Origin: Paraprevotella xylaniphila YIT 11841
GTDB lineage: Bacteria > Bacteroidota > Bacteroidia > Bacteroidales > Bacteroidaceae
Direction of reading: 5' to 3'
DNA length: 64,000 nucleotides
Assembly: GCF_000205165.1 (NCBI RefSeq)
Contig: NZ_GL883824.1
Coordinates: 62,001-126,000 of the forward strand
Below are positions 34,254 to 43,634 of this stretch, piece by piece. The notes beneath the pieces were generated by a model, which was not told where the DNA came from, made no database searches, and was given only the letters and a program-made list of their open reading frames with translations. The position numbers and the translations under genes were made by a program. The first letter of the stretch is position 1. Each line of letters starts with the position of its first letter.

Positions 34254-35927
34254 ATGCTGAAATCTTTATTCATTCAGAATTACGCATTAATAGACACATT
34301 AGACATCCGGTTCGAGCCGGGATTTTCCGTCATTACCGGGGAAACCGGTGCCGGAAAGTCCATTATCCTCGGTGCCATCGGCCTGCTGCTCGGTCAGCGC
34401 GCAGACAGTAAATCCATTAAAAACGGCATGTCGAAATGTATCATCGAAGCCGTTTTCGACCTGAGTGCCTACGGCATGCAGGGGTTCTTCGAACGCAATG
34501 ATTTGGAGTTCGACGGAAAAGAATGTATCGTCCGCCGTGAAATCACGGCATCCGGCAAGAGCCGGGCGTTCATCAACGATACACCCGCTCCCGTGAGCCA
34601 ACTCAAGGAATTGGGAGAAATGCTCATCGACGTGCATTCCCAACATCAAAACTTGTTGCTGAACAAAGAGAACTTCCAACTGAATGTCATCGACATCCTG
34701 GCCGGAGACAAAGATGAACTGCAACAATACAAAAGACTGTACACGGCTTACAAGCAGACGGAAAAGTCGTTGCAGCAGGCTCGGCAAGCCGCAGAACAAG
34801 CCCGTACGGAAAAAGACTATATCACATTCCAACTGGAACAATTAGAGAACGCCGCATTGAAAACCGGAGAACAAGAGGAACTGGAACAAGAGGCCGAAAC
34901 GTTGGCACATGCTGAAGAAATCAAACAAGCCTTATATCAAGCGGAAAACCTTTTGGACAATGAACAAAACGGTATCGTCAACGTTTTGAAGGAAACGACC
35001 CATCTTTTGGATAATATAGGAAAAGTTTATCCCGATGGCAATGAATTGGCATCACGCATGGAGTCCTGTTACATCGAACTGAAAGACCTTGCCGGCGAGA
35101 TTGCCGGACGCACGGAACAGGTCGAGTTCAATCCGGAACGTCTGGAATACGTCAACGAACGGCTCAACACCATCTATGACTTGCAACAGAAACATCGTGT
35201 GGACACGTTGGACGACCTTCTGCGAATAGAGGAGGAATACCGCGAAAAGCTCAACGCCATTACACATAGCGACGAACATATACAGGCCTTGCAACAACAA
35301 TGCGACCAAGCCCTTGAGGCGATGAAGAAACAAGCAGGCAGACTGACCTCGCTACGGCAAAAGGCAGCTTTGGTCGTGGAAAGGCAGATGAAAGAAAAAC
35401 TCATCCCGTTGGGCATCCCGAACGTCCAATTCAAAGTGGAACTCACTTCCAAAGAAGTACCGGACGAGACAGGAACCGACAAAATAAACTTCCTTTTCAG
35501 TGCCAACAAAAACGGCCAGTTGCAACCTATCTCCCAAGTGGCATCGGGGGGTGAAATCGCACGCGTCATGCTTTCGCTGAAAGCCATGATTTCCGGGGCG
35601 GTCAAACTGCCTACCATCATTTTCGACGAAATAGATACCGGCGTCTCCGGCAGCATCGCCGAGAAGATGGCACATATCATGCAGGAAATGGGGGCACTCA
35701 ACCGGCAAGTCATCAGCATCACCCATCTGCCCCAAATCGCGGCTCTCGGCAGCACGCATTACAAAGTTTACAAGGAAGACCACGCGGAAGGTACCAGCAG
35801 CCATATCGTCCAACTGGACGAAAAAGGACGCGTGGAAGAAATCGCCCACATGTTGAGCGGTACCACACTGACCGATGCGGCCATCAATAACGCTAAAGAA
35901 TTGCTTAACCAATCCTATAGAAAATGA
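34254..35927 (+). CDS. recN: DNA repair protein RecN
   Basis: A 557-residue SMC-like ATPase in double-strand-break repair. The ATG at 34254, 4 bp after the preceding stop, gives the standard start LKSLFIQNYALIDTLDIRF. The upstream-extended frame only overlaps DUF4835 and was rejected. Walker A is VITGETGAGKSIILGAIGL. The middle (about 160-365) is coiled coil. The C-terminal head shows the signature SQVASGGEIARVMLSLKAM, Walker B IIFDEIDTGVSGSIAEKM and SITHLPQIAALG. The stop codon overlaps the start of the next gene (ATGA). Confidence 0.96.
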   Translation: MLKSLFIQNYALIDTLDIRFEPGFSVITGETGAGKSIILGAIGLLLGQRADSKSIKNGMSKCIIEAVFDLSAYGMQGFFERNDLEFDGKECIVRREITASGKSRAFINDTPAPVSQLKELGEMLIDVHSQHQNLLLNKENFQLNVIDILAGDKDELQQYKRLYTAYKQTEKSLQQARQAAEQARTEKDYITFQLEQLENAALKTGEQEELEQEAETLAHAEEIKQALYQAENLLDNEQNGIVNVLKETTHLLDNIGKVYPDGNELASRMESCYIELKDLAGEIAGRTEQVEFNPERLEYVNERLNTIYDLQQKHRVDTLDDLLRIEEEYREKLNAITHSDEHIQALQQQCDQALEAMKKQAGRLTSLRQKAALVVERQMKEKLIPLGIPNVQFKVELTSKEVPDETGTDKINFLFSANKNGQLQPISQVASGGEIARVMLSLKAMISGAVKLPTIIFDEIDTGVSGSIAEKMAHIMQEMGALNRQVISITHLPQIAALGSTHYKVYKEDHAEGTSSHIVQLDEKGRVEEIAHMLSGTTLTDAAINNAKELLNQSYRK

Positions 35928-37612
35928 AAAAGATCATATTTATATTGACCTGCCTGTCTACCTTGGGTAGCCATCTGGTTGCCCAAAATCCCAAATGGTT
36001 CAAAAAGGCGGCAAAAGCACAAATCAGCATCGTGACCATGAATGAAAAAGGAGACATGCTGCAATCCGGCAGCGGCTTTTTCATCGGCAAGGATGGAACT
36101 GCCTTAGCCGATTACCAACTGTTCAAACAAGCCAGTAAGGCCAAAGTCGTCAGTGGAGAAGGAAAGGAATACGAGGTGGAAGCCATCATCGGGGCTAGCT
36201 CATTATACGATTTGGTGAAATTCCGGGTAAAAACCGACAAGGATACTCCGGCACTGACCATTTCAGACCGTATGGGCGTGAAACATGAACACGTCTACGT
36301 CCTTCCCTACCCGACAAAAGAAAACAAAATGTGTGTGAACGACACTTTGCACGACATTCAGAAATTCAACGAGAAATACGGTTATTACACCTTAGGCCGG
36401 CCATTGGACGAAAAGTACTTGAACAGTCCGGTCATGGATGAAGAAGGCGAAGTTTTGGGAATGATACAAAGGAAAGCCGACGCCTCTGCCACAACTTCCT
36501 ACGCTGTCAGTGTCGCATACGGTAACACTCTTTGCACCGATGGCATGTCTTCGGCCGACAACGACTTAAATGCCATCCGCATCCGTAAGGCATTACCGGC
36601 CGATGAGGCGGACATACGCACGTTCCTGTTCATGACGGCCTCCCGTTCGGACTCTGCCACCTATAGCCAATACCTGAACGATTATATACTGCAATTTCCT
36701 AAAAGCAGCGAGGCTTACACGCAACGGGCTGATTTCTACATGGCACACGGCAACTATGCAGCCGCCGAAGAAGACATGAAAAGTGCCCTTGAAGTAACGG
36801 AAAAAAAGGATGAAACCTACTATGCGTTCAGCAAACTGCTTTACGAATTGAACCTGAAACCAGGCTATCAGGTTTATAAGGACTGGAATTTAAACCATTC
36901 GCTCACTCTTGCAGAAGAAGCTTATAAGGCCAATCCTTTACCCCTTTATATCCTTCAGGAAGGTAACACACTCTACGCTTTGAAAGAATATGAGAAAGCC
37001 TGCGAAAAATACCTTTCCTTACGGGAAACAAACATGCGTTCGGCCCAAATCTTTCTCTATGCCGCACAGTGCAAAAGAATGGCAAAAACAGACACGCTGC
37101 AAATACTGGCCCTTCAAGACAGTGCTGTGGCTTGCTTCAAGAAGCCTTATCCCAAAGATGCCGCTCCGTCCCTATTGGAACGCTCTAATACCTTGCTTGA
37201 ATTGGGACGTTACCGTGAAGCCATTGCCGACCTGAATGAATATGAGCACTTAATGAGTAATGAGCTGACAGCTTATTTCTATTATAGACGCGAACAGGCG
37301 GAAATGCAGTGCCGCATGTTCCAACAAGCAGTAGATGACATCGACCGGGCCATCCGCATGGAACCCAAGGAACCGCTCTACCATGCAGAACGCGCAGTTG
37401 TCTACTACAGGCTCGGGGAATTCGAGGAAGCACTCAAGTCGGCTCAAAAGAGTGCAGAACTAAATCCCAAGTTCGGAGACGCCTATCGTTTAGCGGGAAT
37501 TTGCCAACTCAGATTAAACCAACGTGAAAAAGGCCTGTCCAATTTGAAAAAAGCAATCGAATTGGGCGACGAATCCGCACAAGCCATTTTAGCCGAAGAA
37601 ACCCAACCATAA
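35924..37612 (+). CDS. Exported trypsin-like pseudo-protease with TPR repeats
   Basis: A 562-residue protein with a signal peptide (about 1-20, HLVAQ). Residues 30-195 look like a trypsin/DegP-type beta-barrel: SGSGFFIGKDGTALADYQLF, SLYDLVKFRV and YLNSPVMDEEGEVLGMI occupy the places of the three catalytic segments. The expected histidine position reads Y and the GNSGGP motif is reduced to LNSPV, so catalysis is probably lost. Residues about 220-560 contain tetratricopeptide repeats (for example SEAYTQRADFYMAHGNYAAA and PLYHAERAVVYYRLGEFEEA). It is the last gene of the dnaN-recN operon, overlapping recN by 4 bp. It may act as a periplasmic scaffold, and its link to DNA repair genes could be positional only. 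Confidence 0.75.
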   Translation: MKKIIFILTCLSTLGSHLVAQNPKWFKKAAKAQISIVTMNEKGDMLQSGSGFFIGKDGTALADYQLFKQASKAKVVSGEGKEYEVEAIIGASSLYDLVKFRVKTDKDTPALTISDRMGVKHEHVYVLPYPTKENKMCVNDTLHDIQKFNEKYGYYTLGRPLDEKYLNSPVMDEEGEVLGMIQRKADASATTSYAVSVAYGNTLCTDGMSSADNDLNAIRIRKALPADEADIRTFLFMTASRSDSATYSQYLNDYILQFPKSSEAYTQRADFYMAHGNYAAAEEDMKSALEVTEKKDETYYAFSKLLYELNLKPGYQVYKDWNLNHSLTLAEEAYKANPLPLYILQEGNTLYALKEYEKACEKYLSLRETNMRSAQIFLYAAQCKRMAKTDTLQILALQDSAVACFKKPYPKDAAPSLLERSNTLLELGRYREAIADLNEYEHLMSNELTAYFYYRREQAEMQCRMFQQAVDDIDRAIRMEPKEPLYHAERAVVYYRLGEFEEALKSAQKSAELNPKFGDAYRLAGICQLRLNQREKGLSNLKKAIELGDESAQAILAEETQP

Positions 37613-37637
37613 ACTTATCCTTCTTTCCTCCTACCCA

Positions 37638-37681
37638 TATAAGGCCATGTTTTTGACGAAGCATGGCCTTATACTTTTTAA
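37638..37681 (+). terminator. Terminator of the dnaN-recN operon
   Basis: Perfect 12-bp stem, TATAAGGCCATG (37638-37649) with CATGGCCTTATA (37662-37673), loop of 12 bases, then CTTTTTAAG. Confidence 0.8.
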
Positions 37682-37744
37682 GTATAGTTCACACCATACT
37701 TAATCCGAAAACGGTTAAAAACATCCGGAAAGTTTTCCAAATAG

Positions 37745-37981
37745 TCAAAAATATACATTCGGTGTGAGATACAAATAAGCTATCTCATCTTTACTATCAT
37801 GGTGTTCCAATTCAAACTGTATTTTATCTTCGCACGCCAACCAACCAATGACACTGCCCAATTCCGCATCATCGAATCCCATCATTTGCTTTATCTCGGA
37901 ATATTCCCACCTGCGTTGCTCGTTACTGTTTAGCAAATGCAATACCTTGAGGGCGTTTTCTCCAATAATATGTTTATCCAT
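37745..37981 (-). CDS. Small winged-helix protein (DUF2582-like)
   Basis: A 78-residue cytoplasmic protein with a predicted winged-helix fold (ENALKVLHLLNSNEQRRWEY, then EIKQMMGFDDAELGSVIGWL and a beta-wing near DKIQFELEHHD). It matches a small Bacteroidetes family annotated as winged helix-turn-helix domain protein. It may bind DNA, but the family has no established target. It is transcribed alone, opposite to the SGNH/MBOAT cassette. Confidence 0.75.
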   Translation of the reverse strand: MDKHIIGENALKVLHLLNSNEQRRWEYSEIKQMMGFDDAELGSVIGWLACEDKIQFELEHHDSKDEIAYLYLTPNVYF

Positions 37982-38015
37982 ACTCTTAATTTATTTGACG
38001 ATTTAAACTTACATA

Positions 38016-38023
38016 CAAATATA
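38016..38023 (-). promoter_or_regulatory. -7 box of the winged-helix gene
   Basis: TATATTTG on the minus strand, an exact TAnnTTTG match 35 bases before the start codon. No good -33 element was found. Confidence 0.45.
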
Positions 38024-38182
38024 ACAAATCGTTGACAAATTATTTACCCCCCCCATTTATTAACCTACATTAACATGTTATGCTAAAATATTCAGAAAAG
38101 GCACCCTACATCATGCTTTTAAAATCAGCTAAGCCCAAAATATAGAAAACAACCATGCCCCTGTCTCAATCTGACGATTTTA

Positions 38183-38214
38183 TTCGGTTATTCCAACGAT
38201 ATTCCGTAACTTTG
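38183..38214 (+). promoter_or_regulatory. Promoter of the SGNH/MBOAT cassette
   Basis: TTCG (38183-38186, one mismatch to TTTG), a 20-base spacer and TAACTTTG (38207-38214). The first gene's ATG is 30 bases downstream. Confidence 0.6.
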
Positions 38215-38243
38215 CAAGGTTTTTCACAAACACCGCAAACAGG

Positions 38244-39758
38244 ATGAAAATCAGGATTATTATTTGTTTTATCTTTTCTATCTTAGGATTGTTGGCACTC
38301 GTTGCGTACTTTTTCCCGGAGGATGGCATTGCCGTAGGCAGTGTGCGGATGCAGTTTCCCTCCCTGGCAGAAGTCCTTCAAACGGAAGAGGAAAAGGAAA
38401 CACTCCCGACCGACACTGTAGCAACCGATACACTCAGCACAGAAGAACTGCTGCAAATGCGCATGGACGCACTCAAAGCGGAAAAAGAAAGCGAGTTCAT
38501 GACCTATTGCGAGACGAATGCCGCACGTATTTATATGCCGGGAGACAATATCGATTATTTGGACCCGTTTTTCGACGCACTCGAAGCTGCACGCGAACGC
38601 CCCGTCCGCATCATGCACTACGGTGATTCGCAGTTGGAAGGCGACCGCATCTCATCCGTCTTGCGCGAAGCGTTCCAAGAACGGTTTGGTGGAAGCGGCG
38701 TGGGATTGGCACCGGCCGTACAAACCGTCCCGACCTACACGTTGTCACAATCCGTATCGCCGGAAGGGCTATCCCGACACATCGTCTATGGGCCCAAGGA
38801 TATGCGGCTCGAAAGCAAGGCATACGGTGTCATGGGACAAACGGCCACACTTGACAGGCCGGCCACATTCCGGTTTTCCACGCGCGACCGCCAGCATTTT
38901 CCGCACGCTTCCCGTTTCAGCCAAATCACACTCCTGACCAGTGCGCCGGTAGAAGCGGCGGTAGTGGCCGGAACCGATACCCTCACCCTGAACGAGACAC
39001 GGCTCAACGACCAATTTTACTGCTACTCACGTAATTTCAACACTCCCCGCACTACGGTCAGCCTCACGGTCGACGGACAAGCGGACGTGTACGGAGTGAT
39101 GCTCGACGGGCAAACTGGCGTTTCGCTCGACAACATCCCCATGCGCGGCTGTTCCGGTACGATATTCACTGGCATCCATTCATCTACGCTCTCCCCGTTC
39201 TTCGGACGCGAAAACGTCCGGCTCATCATCCTGCAATATGGTGGAAACTCCGTCCCTTACCTGAAAGGAAAAGAGGGCATCGCAGGCTACATGTCCGGGC
39301 TGAAACGACAAATCGAATACCTCCGGAAACTGGCACCCGACGCTTGTTTCCTCTTCATCGGCCCGTCGGACATGTCCACTTCGATTGACGGCGAAATGCA
39401 GACTTACCCCGTGCTGCCCCGTTTGGTGGAAGCCATGAAAGCCATGGCAGACAGCTGCGGCATAGCATATTGGGACCTTTATGCCGCCATGGGCGGACGC
39501 GGCTCCATGATGAAGTGGGTGGATGCCTATCTGGCCGGACCGGACTACGTGCATTTCACTCCCAAAGGTGCACGCCATGTAGGCAACATCCTCTATGAAA
39601 CGCTCGAATTTTACCATAAGTTTTATCGTTTCCGCACAGGAAAAGACAAACTGAAACTCAGTGCAGACAGTACGGAACTGGTGGTAGATACCACACTGGC
39701 CCCGTCCCCGCAGGCAACCGGCACCGACACGGTTCCCCACGATTCACTGAACCCTTAA
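38244..39758 (+). CDS. SGNH/GDSL-hydrolase-like membrane-anchored protein
   Basis: A 504-residue protein with an N-terminal signal anchor (IRIIICFIFSILGLLALVAY). The periplasmic part begins with an acidic linker. The SGNH block I is VRIMHYGDSQLEGDRISSVL (serine in GDSQ, near residue 128). An asparagine segment LQYGGNSVPY follows, and the C-terminal Asp-His block is GPDYVHFTPKGARHVGNIL. The order resembles AlgX/AlgJ-type acetyltransferases, which take acyl groups from a partner MBOAT protein. Two genes downstream lies such an MBOAT gene, so this protein is probably the periplasmic transferase or esterase of a surface-glycan O-acylation system. Substrate is unknown. Confidence 0.78.
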   Translation: MKIRIIICFIFSILGLLALVAYFFPEDGIAVGSVRMQFPSLAEVLQTEEEKETLPTDTVATDTLSTEELLQMRMDALKAEKESEFMTYCETNAARIYMPGDNIDYLDPFFDALEAARERPVRIMHYGDSQLEGDRISSVLREAFQERFGGSGVGLAPAVQTVPTYTLSQSVSPEGLSRHIVYGPKDMRLESKAYGVMGQTATLDRPATFRFSTRDRQHFPHASRFSQITLLTSAPVEAAVVAGTDTLTLNETRLNDQFYCYSRNFNTPRTTVSLTVDGQADVYGVMLDGQTGVSLDNIPMRGCSGTIFTGIHSSTLSPFFGRENVRLIILQYGGNSVPYLKGKEGIAGYMSGLKRQIEYLRKLAPDACFLFIGPSDMSTSIDGEMQTYPVLPRLVEAMKAMADSCGIAYWDLYAAMGGRGSMMKWVDAYLAGPDYVHFTPKGARHVGNILYETLEFYHKFYRFRTGKDKLKLSADSTELVVDTTLAPSPQATGTDTVPHDSLNP

Positions 39759-39786
39759 TTTTATCTTCAATATTCCTCCGAAAGAC

Positions 39787-41064
39787 ATGAAGAAATACAG
39801 GATATTATCCGGACTTTTAGCAGTCTTTGCCCTGTTGGCAGGCTGCCGCGCCCATGAGAGGAAGGACTCCGTACGCCGGGAAGCCGCATTACGCCCTCTT
39901 CCCGATTACCCGTTCATCCGATACGAAGACAACACGTTGCAATTCCCATCCGGACGAGCCGACTTCGACACACTCTATCACAAAATGGATAGCTTGCTGT
40001 CCACCGGAAAAGGCAAAATAAACATCCTCCACATCGGGGGCAGCCACGTGCAGGCCGGATACCTGAGCCACCGGTTGCGGATGAATTTTTCCACCTTAGG
40101 CGATTCGGTAATGACCGCCCGAGGCGTGATATTCCCTTTCCGTATCCTGCGAACGAACGCCCCCCAAAACTACCGTATCGGTTTCACCGGAACATGGGAA
40201 AGTTGCCGGTGCACCAAACCCAACGGTACAGATACCCTCGGACTGACCGGAGCCGCAGTCAGCACTGGTGCCCCTTCCGCCAGCCTGACGCTCCGGCTCA
40301 ATCCGAGCGGTACGTCCGTCTGGCATTTCACACGACTGCGCATACTGGGCTATGCCAACGACACAACGGCATATCCCTACGCCATACATCGCGGAGACAC
40401 CTTGCTCCCACAGCATGACGCTGCCACGCACAGCTACCTGATACACTACCCCGAAGCCTGTGACACGGCACACATACGCATCCACACCGGAGAGGGAGGA
40501 CGTTTCACGCTGACGGGCATCTTGCCGGAAAACGACCGGGACGGAATGACTTATCATGCCGTGGGCATTAACGGTGCAGACGTACCGGCCTGGCTGCGTT
40601 GCCACCACCTGCCCGGAGACCTGAAACTTATCCGGCCGGACCTTGCTGTTTTCGGCATCGGTATCAACGACGCCAATGTCCCTCCACAAAAATTCGATCC
40701 GGAACAGTTCAAAGCGCGTTATCGCGAACTTATCGCCCTGTTCAAATCTGCAAATCCGCATTGCGCCTTGCTTTTCGTGACCAACAACGACTGCCTGCTC
40801 AACCTCGGAAGAAGGCACGGCAAGCGCACCAATCCCAACACGGCACGCGTGGCCAAGGCATTCAAAGAACTGGCAGCCGAGACTGGCGGTGCCGTATGGG
40901 ACCAATACCATATCATGGGCGGTTCGCGCTCTTCCGCCTTGTGGCGCGGCAAGAGGTTGATGCGCCCCGACCGTATACACTTCACCGCCGAAGGATACCA
41001 CCTCATAGGCGATATGCTCTACAATGCAATCATAACCGACTATTTACAAGCTGATGGAAATTAA
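39787..41064 (+). CDS. SGNH-hydrolase-like lipoprotein
   Basis: A 425-residue lipoprotein: the signal ends in LLAGC (cysteine near residue 20). It resembles the previous gene product. Block I reads INILHIGGSHVQAGYLSHRL, with serine in GGSH instead of GDS. The asparagine block is FGIGINDANV. The C-terminal block is RPDRIHFTAEGYHLIGDML with the Asp-His pair. The two SGNH proteins may be paralogues with different tasks, for example acyl transfer and removal. Its 3' end overlaps the MBOAT start by 11 bp, showing tight coupling. Confidence 0.75.
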   Translation: MKKYRILSGLLAVFALLAGCRAHERKDSVRREAALRPLPDYPFIRYEDNTLQFPSGRADFDTLYHKMDSLLSTGKGKINILHIGGSHVQAGYLSHRLRMNFSTLGDSVMTARGVIFPFRILRTNAPQNYRIGFTGTWESCRCTKPNGTDTLGLTGAAVSTGAPSASLTLRLNPSGTSVWHFTRLRILGYANDTTAYPYAIHRGDTLLPQHDAATHSYLIHYPEACDTAHIRIHTGEGGRFTLTGILPENDRDGMTYHAVGINGADVPAWLRCHHLPGDLKLIRPDLAVFGIGINDANVPPQKFDPEQFKARYRELIALFKSANPHCALLFVTNNDCLLNLGRRHGKRTNPNTARVAKAFKELAAETGGAVWDQYHIMGGSRSSALWRGKRLMRPDRIHFTAEGYHLIGDMLYNAIITDYLQADGN

Positions 41065-42922
41065 AGAAAACCTGCTCGTGCTGTGGCATTACATAGAAAG
41101 TGTGTTCTCGTTCGACCCGAACAGTCCGCTGTTGTTCACGCAATTCCAATTTTGGGCCTTTTTTGCCATTGTCTTCGCCGTTTTTGCGCTTTTCCGCAAC
41201 AAGCGGCTGCTGCGTAACACTTACCTGTTCTTCGTCAGCGTTTTGTTCTACTACAAAACGAGCGGGCTGTTTTTCGGCCTGCTCCTGTTCGTGACGTGCA
41301 GCGACTTCATCATCGCCCAACTCATATACCGCGTGCAGAGGCGTTGGCAAAAGCGGGCCTTTCTCATCCTGAGTGTCGCCATCGACCTGTCCATCTTGTG
41401 CTACTTCAAGTATGCTTACTTCTTCGCGGACTTGGTGAACACCGTATGCGGCACCTCCTTCCAAGTGACCAACCTGTTGGCTGCCGAGGGCAACCGGTTG
41501 CTTGGCCAACCGTTCTTCAGCGTAGACCGCATCATCCTGCCTGTGGGAATCTCCTTCTACACTTTCCAAATCATCAGCTATACGGCCGACGTGTACCGTG
41601 GGTTGGTAAAACCGGTACGCAACCTGTTCGATTTCGGTTTTTACGTCGCGTTCTTCCCCCAATTAGTGGCCGGCCCTATCGTGAAAGCCAGCGACTTCAT
41701 CCCGCAGCTCTACCGCAAGTACTGCCTGAGCCGCCTGCAATTCGGCATGGCCGTGTTCTGGATACTCAACGGCCTGCTCAAGAAAATCATCCTGAGCGAC
41801 TACCTCGCGGTGAACTTCATCGACCGTGTGTTCGACAACCCCATGCTTTTCTCCGGTTTCGAGAATCTCATGGCCCTCTTTGCCTACAGCCTGCAAGTGT
41901 ATGCCGATTTTTCGGGCTATACGGACATTGCCATCGGCCTCTCGCTGCTCATGGGATTCTATCTGCCACGTAATTTCAACTCACCGTATAAGGCACCGAA
42001 TTGCAGCAATTTCTGGAAACGTTGGCACATCTCGTTGTCGCGTTGGTTGCAGAACTACCTGTACATTCCCTTAGGCGGAAACCGCAACGCCACCTTCGGC
42101 ACGTATTTCTGGATTCTGACCATCACGTTCGTAGCCCTTGTCCTCTCGGGGAATCTTTACGTAGCTGCCGCCGTACTGGTATTGGCAGCCATCGTGGTGA
42201 CTGTGGGCCTGCGCTGTCCGGACCGCCGCAAAAAGATATGGGCCAACCTGAACTCGATGATCACCATGCTGCTCGGCGGATTATGGCATGGCGCGAGCTG
42301 CAACTTCATGATTTGGGGCGGACTAAACGGAGTAGGCATGATTGTCTACAAGTTCTGGAGGGACTTCCGGCCGGTAGTCCGCACGCTCTGGTCGTTGCTC
42401 ATCTTGTCCGTAACGGGAGCCTTATATGTCTTTGCCCCTGCGCCTATATGGAACCTGCTGCTCGTCTTCATGCTGTTCATCACAGCCAGTGCGATTATCA
42501 AATGGTTGTATTCACTGAGCGGCTTGCGATGGCGCTTTGCATGGTTGGGGCACGCATGGGCCGTGGGTGTCACCTTCGTATTCATCACCTTCACGCGCCT
42601 GTTCTTCCGTTCGGGTTCCAATCTCGACCCGGCCATTGCCAACGAGACGGCATGGCGCATCGCCACGGAAATGGTAAACCAAATGGGGACGGCATGGAAC
42701 GCCAATGTGGGCGACATCATCCTGGCCTACGACAAGGTGTTTGCCCTCTTCGCCTTAGGCATGGTCATACATTGGTTGCCCGACAACTGGAAACGCCGTT
42801 ATCGCATTTGGTTTGCACGCATGCCGTTGCCGTTGATGGCTGTTGCCGTCGTGTTGGCCGTTTTCATCGTCTACCAATTCGTCACAGCAGAAATGCAACC
42901 GTTCATCTATTTCCAATTTTAA
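41054..42922 (+). CDS. MBOAT-family O-acyltransferase (AlgI/DltB-like)
   Basis: A 622-residue polytopic membrane protein with at least 11 hydrophobic spans. AlgI-type motifs are PVGISFYTFQIISYTADVYR, FFPQLVAGPIVKASDFIPQL, WKRWHISLSRWLQNYLYIPL and LGGLWHGASCNFMIWGGLNG, the last containing the catalytic histidine. It should move an acyl group (usually acetyl) from a cytoplasmic donor across the inner membrane to the two SGNH partners just upstream. The target may be capsular polysaccharide, another surface glycan or peptidoglycan. It ends the three-gene cassette and is followed by 745 bp without a convincing gene. Confidence 0.9.
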   Translation: MEIKENLLVLWHYIESVFSFDPNSPLLFTQFQFWAFFAIVFAVFALFRNKRLLRNTYLFFVSVLFYYKTSGLFFGLLLFVTCSDFIIAQLIYRVQRRWQKRAFLILSVAIDLSILCYFKYAYFFADLVNTVCGTSFQVTNLLAAEGNRLLGQPFFSVDRIILPVGISFYTFQIISYTADVYRGLVKPVRNLFDFGFYVAFFPQLVAGPIVKASDFIPQLYRKYCLSRLQFGMAVFWILNGLLKKIILSDYLAVNFIDRVFDNPMLFSGFENLMALFAYSLQVYADFSGYTDIAIGLSLLMGFYLPRNFNSPYKAPNCSNFWKRWHISLSRWLQNYLYIPLGGNRNATFGTYFWILTITFVALVLSGNLYVAAAVLVLAAIVVTVGLRCPDRRKKIWANLNSMITMLLGGLWHGASCNFMIWGGLNGVGMIVYKFWRDFRPVVRTLWSLLILSVTGALYVFAPAPIWNLLLVFMLFITASAIIKWLYSLSGLRWRFAWLGHAWAVGVTFVFITFTRLFFRSGSNLDPAIANETAWRIATEMVNQMGTAWNANVGDIILAYDKVFALFALGMVIHWLPDNWKRRYRIWFARMPLPLMAVAVVLAVFIVYQFVTAEMQPFIYFQF

Positions 42923-43558
42923 GAAGAGCGACATCAGCTTCTCCCATCCGTCCGATGCCGTACACAGTTGTGGCCGTACCACTATGCGATACTGTCAAAA
43001 TGACAATCTAATCCCGGCAAGAATCTTCCATTTGCACCCCGAAACGGAACCATTCGGAAATATACGATTCTCGCCACATGGGGAAAAAACGGTTTGTCAC
43101 CCATTTAGGGCCTGTTCTTTCAAAAAGCCAAACGGGAAGCCACGGCTTGCGCTTGCGCTTCAACGCGGAGCAAGCCACTCCCCTATTTATATAACGAGTT
43201 GACAGTAGAATCCCGTAAGGCAAAGGTAAGAAAATAGAGAAAAAAGAGGCCATATCAGCATCTCTTTTCCACGCTTTCAGGTCTGTTTTCGGCCGACATG
43301 AGGAATCCTTTCACATAACATGCGGACAAAAAAAGTGTTTTTTCAGTCGAACGATTTTTCGTTTGACTGAGATTGATGCCCCATTTTACTGAACAAACAT
43401 GAAAATCAAGCCTGATTTGTAAAAAAATGTATTCAAAACTTCCCTTTGAGCCGCCTAAACGGAGGGGAAAAGAAGATTTGCTTGCCTCATCAAATCCTGT
43501 TTTCCTGTCATTTTGAAAGCGGAATACCGGATTTCGCAAACAAAATATCTACGTAGAA

Positions 43559-43586
43559 ATCCAATCGGAACCCCTTCCGGTTGGAT
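43559..43586. repeat. Strong hairpin near the nqr operon end
   Basis: ATCCAATCGGAA (43559-43570) pairs with TTCCGGTTGGAT (43575-43586) across a CCCC loop, 12 pairs with one G-T. No T-run longer than three follows on either side, so it may be a backup terminator or an RNA-stabilising stem. Confidence 0.55.
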
Positions 43587-43587
43587 A

Positions 43588-43634
43588 CAAAAATTTGCGG
43601 CAAACCCATCGTATGCCAATGGAATCTGCCGCAA
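43588..43634 (-). terminator. Terminator of the nqr operon
   Basis: On the minus strand TTGCGGCA (43634-43627) pairs with TGCCGCAA (43602-43595), with an inner CCAT/ATGG stem, followed by ATTTTTG. It begins 33 bases after the nqrF stop. Confidence 0.65.

Noticed and set aside
42843-43202. 119-codon plus-strand frame after the MBOAT gene
   Set aside because: Overlaps the MBOAT 3' end, has low-quality composition and no promoter or family motif.
43008-43253. 81-codon minus-strand frame in the intergenic region
   Set aside because: No promoter or known domain. It coincides with the hairpin-rich stretch and is better explained as part of a repeat-like sequence, reported as a finding.
43255-43539. 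94-codon minus-strand frame in the same gap
   Set aside because: Crosses two stable hairpins, has unusual composition and no family features.
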